Shown: in pieces, positions 1-5,321 of the stretch
How the letters are laid out: each line of letters starts with the position of its first letter
Numbering within the stretch: the stretch's first letter is position 1
Source of the DNA: a bacterium
GTDB lineage: Bacteria > Blakebacterota > Blakebacteria > Blakebacterales > Blakebacteraceae
Direction of reading: 5' to 3'
NCBI GenBank assembly: GCA_025774205.1
Contig: JALGWK010000343.1
Location: forward strand, 1-5,321
DNA length: 5,321 nucleotides
Notes under the pieces: model-generated
Databases searched by the model: none
What the model saw: only the letters and a program-made list of their open reading frames with translations
Told to the model about the DNA's origin: nothing
Position numbers and translations under genes: made by a program

Positions 1-1076
1 ATGAATATCCGGACCAGGTCGGGATGGTATTCGGTCCCGGCTCCCGCCACCAGGGTTTCAAAGATCTTCTCAATCGGTATCGGATCCTGGAAGGGGCGCT
101 GCGTGCGCATGGCATCAAAGGTATCGCAGATATGGGTGATCTGCGCGAGCCGGTGGGGCCTGCGTTTGTAATGCAGCGAGGGGTAACCCTCGCCGTTCCA
201 TTTGACATGGTGCTCATAGGCCGCGATTGCGGCCAGCTCCAGATTCTCGGGGGAACGCAGCAGGATACGGGCACCCTCTTCCGGATGCTGCCTGATTATC
301 TCCCATTCCTTTTCATCCAGAGGCCCGGGTTTGTTGAGGATCTCGTAAGGGATGGTGACCTTGCCCATATCGTGCAGCAGGGCAGCTTCACCGATGACAC
401 GGATCTGCTGTTTGGGCAGGCGGAAGTATTCCCCCACCGCCATTGCCAGCATCGAGGTGTTCATCGAATGCACCGTGCTGTACTGATCCACATCCTTCAA
501 TGACACCAGCGGCACCATCAAATTCCGGCCGTAGCGCATGGCGGTGGAGAGAGTCTGCACAACTGCCCGTGCCAGGGCAGTTGATACACGCCCCTTGATG
601 GCCACCTCCTCATGGAGGAAATCGACCTTTTCGACTTCTCCCTTCAGATCGAAGGGAAGGTCCTGATCCTTTCCCTCATCGCCCTGTTCAAGGCTCCCGA
701 AACGGATATGCGGGAACCGGGTCGGGTCCGCAACCAGCGTATCGGTGGAGCGGCTCAGCTGGTTTGAGGTCTCTTCGAGGAAGCTCCGGAATTCCTCCCG
801 GGTCAGACCGGTACTGATCTCGATCCGCTGGATGCGGCGCCTGGTCAGGTGGCGACTCAGGGGCAGATTCCGTAGTTCGGAGAGCGGGCGATCCTGGTAG
901 ATGACATCGTCTTCGAGGAAGGTGAATACCGGCTCGGGATCGGAAGCAAGGAGAGTAGTCAGAGTCTCCGTGGCCTCGTCCAGTGCGCTCTCGCGGGCAG
1001 GGTGTCCGGCACGGTAGAGCGAGAAAGAGGTAATAGCTCGCGCCAGCCTGGTCAGGAATTCAACCGGGGGATTCAT
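1..1076 (-). CDS. HD-GYP domain phosphohydrolase with N-terminal GHP-motif domain (3' end cut by window)
   Basis: Probable cytoplasmic cyclic-di-GMP phosphodiesterase. I translated 358 codons from ATG at 1076 to the window edge with no stop. Residues 1-105, perhaps to about 135, form a mixed helical/strand domain with LYRAGHP at 20-26 that resembles the N-terminus of the upstream gene product. A helical connector (about 150-195) leads to the HD-GYP domain (about 197-358). Putative metal ligands are all visible: H203, H235-D236 in LLHDMGK, H264 in RQHPEEG, H289-H290 and D318 in CDTFDAM, with GEGYP ending at 299. Two positions differ from the usual consensus: HHV instead of HHE, and RPFQ (327-330) instead of RPYK. 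The final EYHPDLVRIF matches the usual domain end, so probably only a few tens of residues are missing. No signal peptide or membrane segment is seen. The start overlaps the preceding stop as ATGA and has no good Shine-Dalgarno, implying translational coupling. HD-GYP assignment is firm; substrate is inferred from the family. Confidence 0.93.
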   Translation of the reverse strand, partial: MNPPVEFLTRLARAITSFSLYRAGHPARESALDEATETLTTLLASDPEPVFTFLEDDVIYQDRPLSELRNLPLSRHLTRRRIQRIEISTGLTREEFRSFLEETSNQLSRSTDTLVADPTRFPHIRFGSLEQGDEGKDQDLPFDLKGEVEKVDFLHEEVAIKGRVSTALARAVVQTLSTAMRYGRNLMVPLVSLKDVDQYSTVHSMNTSMLAMAVGEYFRLPKQQIRVIGEAALLHDMGKVTIPYEILNKPGPLDEKEWEIIRQHPEEGARILLRSPENLELAAIAAYEHHVKWNGEGYPSLHYKRRPHRLAQITHICDTFDAMRTQRPFQDPIPIEKIFETLVAGAGTEYHPDLVRIF

Positions 1077-3256
1077 GATCCGGCACCTGTGGAGCGGGCG
1101 ACAGTCTGGATCTGCGGATCAGGTGATCGCAAAGCGCTCTGCACAGCCTTGATCGCGCGCGGTTCCTGTTGCCAGTGGTTGGCGAGAGCCGACAGGGCGG
1201 CCATCATGGTCGCCGATTTCGGCGCCAGCGAATTCAGGATTATCCACTTGCGCTGCCAGACCAGACCCAGGAGCACCTCAAATGCCTCGAGGTCACCTGA
1301 TGAGGCCAGGGTACGGATACAGGCGGTCTTTATTTTTATCAGAGAGTCGGGATCCTGGATCATCGCGATCAGATACGGGATCAGCTCTTTCGGGCACCGG
1401 CCCTGTATGCTGTTGAGAGCCTGTTCGATCACCAGCGAGTCGCCATCGTTCAGGGCCTGGTGAAGAGCCTGACTCCGGAACGCATCCCGGCCCAGCGCGA
1501 TCGCGAAGGCCTCTCGTCTGACGCGGAGATCGGTATGGTCGAGGAATTCCCACGGTGTGAAGTCGTCGGGCAGGACCTCCAGTCGGCCCAGCAGATGGAG
1601 CAGGTTGCGCAGGTGGTACCACGGTCCGTCATCCAGCCGCTCCACGATCGCCGGTCCTATGTCCGGGCCGAGTCGTTCCAGCCTTTCCAGAAGGCTGATG
1701 CGCTCCATGCGCGAATCCGAATCAAGCATGCGGTCGAGCATCGGTCCCGCCGCGTCGTCCCAGATGCGCGTAATGACACGGTCGAGAGTAGAGTAGTCGA
1801 CCGGCTGGTAATCCAGAACATTGACGACGGTATCTTTCCGGTCGACCCGGTGCCAGAGGTTCTCAGTTGCCGCAACCCGTGCGGGCGCGTTCTCCAGAAG
1901 GTCCATCAAACTTCCTGTTTGACCGCTGGAGATCATGTCCGCGGTGGCTTTCAGGGTCGGTGGAGCCGCCTCGTCGATCTCGAGACTGATCTGCAGGATC
2001 CGTTCGGCGTCCCGCTCCTCAGACCATTTCAGATCCGCCGTCAGCTGCTCGGCCGTCCGGTTGAACTTGCGCAGGTCTTCATCGTAGTCCGTCGGATTCG
2101 GATTCTCGACATTCCAGCCCGCTCCCAGGCGCTGGAGGAGAGCCACCAGCTGTTGATCATCCCCTGAGCTGACAGGTGTCTCCGTGTCCTCGGTGAACAG
2201 GGCGAGTTTGGTCATCAGACGCAGCAGCGCGCTTGAAGCACCATCGTTTGATCCGGAATCGGCAGCTTCCATGATCTCACGAACGGTACCCTCGATGGAC
2301 CCTTCAGCGGCGCTCTGCCGGTACGATTCCGGCAGTTGTTTGACAAGGCTTCGCATGGTTTGCGGCGTCATCCCCACGATCATCTGAGAGATCCCCTCGT
2401 GGAGAGCGGCCGGATCGGTCGGATCGGAATTGTGCAGAACTTCCTTCAGCTTCGTCAGGTTGAGACCTGAGAGCTGTTGCCGGGCCTGATGCAGGACTTC
2501 GTCGGTCCCTGGGGAACCGGTGACAACGCCGGCTTCTTCCGACGATCCGGCGAAAACACCGGCTTCTTCCGACGATCCGGCGGAAACGCCGGCTTCATCC
2601 GACGATCCGGCGGAAACGCCGGCTTCTTCCGACGTTCCGGCTGAAACGCCGGCTCCTTCCGACGATCCGGCTGAAACGCCGGCTCCTTCCGACGATCCGG
2701 CTGAAACGCCGGCTTCTTCCGACGTTCCGGCTGAAACGCCGGCTTCTCCCGACGATCCGGATGAAACGCCGGCTTCTCCCGACAATCCGCCTGAAACGCC
2801 GGCTACTTTCGACGCTCCGGTAAAAACAGTTCCTTCTTCTGTGTCTCCTTCGGCGATGCTGAGGGAACTGAAGGGGATTACCTCGATCGTGATGTGAGCC
2901 GCCCCCAGGGATTCGGCCTGATTGCCCGGTTTGACCGCGATGGCGGCTATGAAATCCTGGAGTTCATTCGGTTCGACCCCCTGCCGGAATGTCAGTCCGT
3001 AAATAAGATGCCGGTAGAGCCGACGGGAGAGGGAGTTGAACAGGGTGTTATCGGGACTGGTGCTGGTCTCCCCGATGGTGAGGTGGTCCCGTGAGACATC
3101 GATGGTAAACGTGGGAGAAGAAGCCAGCACCGCCGCCAGGTGCTCCCGGGTTGAAGCCACTATCTCGGCGACCACCGGGTGACCGGGAGGGTACATTCCA
3201 ACTCGCTGAGCGGCACGAGCCAGCTCAATGAGGAATGTTTCTGTTTCAGGCGGCAT
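1073..3256 (-). CDS. HEAT-repeat protein with N-terminal GHP-motif domain and decapeptide-repeat linker
   Basis: A 727-residue protein of unknown function, likely a cytoplasmic scaffold; no signal peptide or membrane helix is visible. Residues 1-135 form a domain with MYPPGHP at 21-27, followed by helices and strands, that matches the N-terminus of the HD-GYP protein encoded next. Residues 146-245 are ten tandem decapeptides of the type AGSSEEAGVS, a flexible Gly/Ser/Ala/Glu linker. Residues about 250-495 are mostly helical, interrupted by an acidic low-complexity stretch near 360. Residues about 499-720 contain successive helix pairs typical of HEAT repeats, for example around LLERLERLG, LRVRREAFAIALGRD and LIKIKTACIRTLAS. 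I chose ATG 3256: it follows GGGAG at 3265-3261, and the alignment with the HD-GYP N-terminus begins here. A longer reading from TTG 3334 is rejected because that TTG lies in the -35 box. It is the first gene of a two-gene operon. HEAT assignment is from helix pattern only. Confidence 0.88.
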   Translation of the reverse strand: MPPETETFLIELARAAQRVGMYPPGHPVVAEIVASTREHLAAVLASSPTFTIDVSRDHLTIGETSTSPDNTLFNSLSRRLYRHLIYGLTFRQGVEPNELQDFIAAIAVKPGNQAESLGAAHITIEVIPFSSLSIAEGDTEEGTVFTGASKVAGVSGGLSGEAGVSSGSSGEAGVSAGTSEEAGVSAGSSEGAGVSAGSSEGAGVSAGTSEEAGVSAGSSDEAGVSAGSSEEAGVFAGSSEEAGVVTGSPGTDEVLHQARQQLSGLNLTKLKEVLHNSDPTDPAALHEGISQMIVGMTPQTMRSLVKQLPESYRQSAAEGSIEGTVREIMEAADSGSNDGASSALLRLMTKLALFTEDTETPVSSGDDQQLVALLQRLGAGWNVENPNPTDYDEDLRKFNRTAEQLTADLKWSEERDAERILQISLEIDEAAPPTLKATADMISSGQTGSLMDLLENAPARVAATENLWHRVDRKDTVVNVLDYQPVDYSTLDRVITRIWDDAAGPMLDRMLDSDSRMERISLLERLERLGPDIGPAIVERLDDGPWYHLRNLLHLLGRLEVLPDDFTPWEFLDHTDLRVRREAFAIALGRDAFRSQALHQALNDGDSLVIEQALNSIQGRCPKELIPYLIAMIQDPDSLIKIKTACIRTLASSGDLEAFEVLLGLVWQRKWIILNSLAPKSATMMAALSALANHWQQEPRAIKAVQSALRSPDPQIQTVARSTGAGS
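2521..2820 (-). repeat. Ten tandem 30-bp units encoding decapeptide linker
   Basis: Ten contiguous units of exactly 30 bp with no spacers, each carrying a variant of GCCGGC(T/A)TCTTCCGACGA on the plus strand. In the coding (minus) frame the units read as decapeptides, in order: TGASKVAGVS, GGLSGEAGVS, SGSSGEAGVS, AGTSEEAGVS, AGSSEGAGVS twice, AGTSEEAGVS, AGSSDEAGVS, AGSSEEAGVF, AGSSEEAGVV. Units 2641-2670 and 2671-2700 are identical at the DNA level, while those near 2820 are the most diverged, the usual signature of growth by unequal crossover or slippage. Because the period is a multiple of three, copy-number changes keep the reading frame and only alter linker length. Confidence 0.95.
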
Positions 3257-3274
3257 ATCTCTCCCGTCCCTCTC
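3257..3274 (-). promoter_or_regulatory. Shine-Dalgarno region deciding the ATG 3256 start
   Basis: The 18 bases before ATG 3256 are purine-rich: GAGAGGGA at 3274-3267 and GGGAG at 3265-3261. The latter leaves only 4 bases before ATG, slightly short; the former gives about 10. Either supports initiation at 3256 rather than at the upstream in-frame TTG. Confidence 0.6.
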
Positions 3275-3304
3275 GGTGAGGTCTGGAATTATGAAAAGCC
3301 GGTT

Positions 3305-3334
3305 ATTATACCATAAACGAAGGAGTTCTGGCAA
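3305..3334 (-). promoter_or_regulatory. Sigma70-type promoter of the HEAT/HD-GYP operon
   Basis: On the minus strand TTGCCA (3334-3329, one mismatch to TTGACA) is followed by an 18-bp spacer and a perfect TATAAT (3310-3305). TGG directly before the -10 gives an extended -10 (TGnTATAAT). Transcription should start near 3298, giving a leader of about 42 bases before ATG 3256. This is the AT-richest short stretch in the window and sits in the intergenic gap, at the right place and orientation for the two-gene operon. Functional activity is inferred. Confidence 0.8.
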
Positions 3335-3335
3335 T

Positions 3336-3353
3336 CACTTCATCCACTTCATC
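3336..3353 (-). promoter_or_regulatory. Perfect 9-bp tandem direct repeat abutting the -35 box
   Basis: On the minus strand GATGAAGTG occurs twice back to back (3353-3345 and 3344-3336), ending one base before the -35 hexamer. A head-to-tail repeat placed just upstream of a promoter is a typical layout for an activator or response-regulator site. No known regulator motif is recognised, so the regulatory role is inference; a chance duplication is possible. Confidence 0.4.
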
Positions 3354-3372
3354 TCTATCCTGAACGCGTGGA

Positions 3373-5321
3373 TCAGAAGATGAAGGTAGAGGCGTATTTC
3401 AGCATGATCGTGCGATCGCTGTGGTAGGGCAGGTTCGGGATCTCCCGCAGGCGGTCGGTGTTGATCCCCTCGTTGTAGACCAGATAGAAGTCGGTCCCCT
3501 CGCGTGGATTGAACCTGATACGGATATTACCCGTGACCGTGTCAACGGCGCCGTTGTACTGGATGAACGCGAAGGCCGAGAAGCTCGTGGTGAGGGTCAC
3601 CTCTGCCTTCAGTCTGCTTATCAGGGCAAGGTAGTCCTGATCCCGGTCGGGGAATGACACCCGGTTGACCTGGAAGAAACCGTTGAAGTTCGCGAACCGT
3701 CGTAGAACTCCCCGGCCTGAAGCACCAGTCCGGCATCGATCAATCGCCCTCCCCCCGGCTCGTAGATCGCTTCAACGCCCAGGAAGGTGTGGTCTCCGAC
3801 CGGTACGACCGCGTCGTTATCCAGTTCGAACTCTTCAGTCAGACCCTCCCGATACGCCTTCAGCGCCACGACGATGGTAGTGAGGTTGTTGAAGGTGACG
3901 GCGCTGGCGACTTCGAACTCCGCCGACTCGACCGTTCGGTCGGCGTTGCGCAGGAAGGTGAATCCGCCAACCGACACCCGGATCGAACGCCTCCCCCGCC
4001 CCGGAGACACTCAGGCTGTAGAAAAACCGGTCGATCGTCCGCCGTTCGAGATTGATCCTGAACCGGGAGGGATCGAAAGAGCCCGCACGATTCGACGCTC
4101 CCTCCGCGAATGACTGCGCCCAGACCATGGTCAGGTAGTCCTCCCCCCGCAGCCGGAAGATGCCGTCGAGGCCGTAGAGGAAGTTCCATGATCCATCCCG
4201 GCCGTACCGGCTGGTGACGATCGCCCCGATGTTGGAGTTGGGGTTGAAGACCTGGCGGCGGAGACGCACCACCCCGAAGTTCTCTGAGGGAAGCTCCCCC
4301 CTCGGATCCTCTTCGGTCTGCATATCGATCACCCCGACATCCCAGTCTCCGACCCGGCCCACCATCCTGACTCCCCCCAGAATGGGGATCTGGCTACCCT
4401 CGTGGAGACCGATCCGGCGGCTGTGGAAGAGGCGGTTGGGGCCCCCGAGAGAGACCTCGAACACATTCGAGCGCTCCTGGAAGAAACGGCGTTTCTCGGG
4501 GAAGAAGAGGGAGAAGCGGGTCAGGTTCACCTGCTGGTCATCCGCCTCTACCTGGGCGAAGTCGGTATTGTAGGTCAGATCGAGGGTGAGGTTGCTGGTC
4601 AGGCTGTACTTGAAGTCGAGACCGATCTCGCCGATCCGGTTCTCCTCCCTGACGTACTCGGTCTCGGCATCGTTCAGGTCGTTGCTGAATCCCGCGCCGC
4701 CCAGCAGATATGGCGTGAGATAGGAGGAGCGGCGGCTCTCGATCCCCTCGAAGAGAATGTCGGCGCCGCGGGAAACCTTGAAGCCGCTGAGTCCGCCCCA
4801 CGAGGCCTCGAAATCGGGGAAGATGTCGACCTCGCCCCGGCGGGCACTGTAGCGCCAGGTGATGAAGCCCATCACGACCCGTCCGTCGTCAACCTGGAAC
4901 CGCAGGCTGGTGAAGGGGATCCGGAATTCCGCGTACCACCCCCGATCGTCCCGGACCACTGCCACGTCCCAGAAGGTATCCCAACTGTCGTTGAAGGGCA
5001 TCGCGTCGGGAGTGGTCGGCTGGGCGTCGTTGGAGATGGTCATGTCGAGCCGGATGCCGCTCGGCGTGGTGAAGAAGGCCAGGCCATTCTCGTTGTCATT
5101 GAAGCTGTCGAGAACAATCCCGACGTAGTCGTTGTTCGGGGAAAGCATGTCCCGTTTGAGCGACGGTCCGAGGATGTCGGCCTGGTCGTCGAGCATCATG
5201 CCGGCCACGTAGAGGAATTCGTCGTCGTAAGCGATCCTGATCTCGGTCTCCCTCACCAGGGGGTGGCCGTAATCGGGCAGCTGCTGGACGAGAGGCAGTG
5301 GTGCCACGCCCTGCCAGGCCG
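3373..5321 (-). pseudogene. DUF5916 outer-membrane beta-barrel protein with CBM9-like domain, 5'-partial, two frameshifts
   Basis: Outer-membrane barrel protein of the CBM9/DUF5916 family; substrate unknown. The reading frame is open to the right edge (AWQGVAPLPL, matching the family's LDEPAWQ start), so GTG 5307 is internal, and the signal peptide plus first residues lie outside. Window residues 1 to about 175 form the CBM9-like beta-sandwich (IRIAYDDEFLYVAG, WYAEFRIPFTSLRF). The DUF5916 hallmark lies at about 250-287: YNTDFAQVEADDQQVNLTRF then FFPEKRRFF, followed by LFHSRRIGL. After FDPGVG (near 3973) the frame moves by one base; the middle segment, GFTFLRNADRT to GEFYDG, reads in the new frame. 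Near 3697 it returns to the first frame and continues FANFNGFFQVNRVSFP to the terminal RTIMLKYASTFIF and stop TGA 3375-3373. A C-terminal Phe on a last beta-strand is typical of outer-membrane proteins. All three segments keep barrel-like sense, so the damage is recent or a sequencing artefact. As read, translation stops at 3835. Confidence 0.85.

Noticed and set aside
24-503. Plus-strand frame of 159 codons
   Set aside because: It lies opposite the well-conserved HD-GYP domain, whose motifs are clear on the minus strand; the plus frame shows no family features.
1460-2167. Plus-strand frame of 235 codons
   Set aside because: Antisense shadow of the HEAT gene; Arg/Val-rich composition typical of GC-rich antisense frames and no domain recognised.
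2521-2820. CRISPR array
   Set aside because: The 30-bp units are directly contiguous with no unique spacers and form an in-frame protein repeat; no cas genes are nearby.
2520-2897. Plus-strand frame encoding Pro/Ala/Glu/Thr/Ser/Asp-rich repeats
   Set aside because: It is the mirror of the 30-bp repeat array inside the minus-strand HEAT gene; no independent promoter or ribosome site was seen, and the non-repeat part has no recognisable domain.
3335-3372. Rho-independent terminator after the DUF5916 gene
   Set aside because: I found no stem of convincing length nor a following T-run on the minus strand; only a 4-bp ATCC/GGAT pairing is present.
3835-5307. 490-residue protein starting at GTG 5307 as a complete gene
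   Set aside because: The frame is open beyond GTG to the window edge with the family-typical AWQ segment, and its last ~45 codons are out-of-frame sequence after the first frameshift.

Overview
This window looks like a fragment of a Gram-negative, moderately GC-rich (roughly 60% by eye) bacterial genome. The best clue to lineage is the DUF5916/CBM9 outer-membrane barrel protein, a family common in Gemmatimonadota, Acidobacteriota, Bacteroidota and related phyla. The HEAT protein plus HD-GYP protein pair would also fit a Gemmatimonadota- or Acidobacteriota-like organism. This placement is inference with low confidence, since no rRNA or marker gene is present.

All real genes are on the minus strand, so the biological order runs from right to left. 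(1) 5321-3373: a DUF5916-type outer-membrane beta-barrel gene with an N-terminal CBM9-like domain. Its 5' end lies beyond the window, and the coding path is broken by two compensating single-base-type frameshifts near 3970 and 3697. (2) 3372-3257: a short intergenic region holding a perfect 9-bp tandem direct repeat and a strong sigma70-type promoter (TTGCCA, 18 bp, TATAAT with extended -10). (3) 3256-1073: a 727-residue cytoplasmic protein with an N-terminal domain containing a YPPGHP motif, a 100-residue linker made of ten decapeptide repeats (ten exact 30-bp DNA units), and C-terminal HEAT-like repeats. (4) 1076-1: an HD-GYP phosphohydrolase gene, overlapping the previous gene by ATGA and running off the left edge just before its expected C-terminus.

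The most interesting feature is the two-gene operon. Both products start with what appears to be the same roughly 105-135 residue domain, aligning almost without gaps (Y-x-x-GHP near residue 21-27 in each). One copy is joined to a HEAT scaffold and the other to a probable cyclic-di-GMP phosphodiesterase. With tight translational coupling and one promoter, this suggests a co-produced signalling pair that may assemble through the shared domain. The DUF5916 gene is probably a separate transcription unit, although no clear terminator separates it from the operon.
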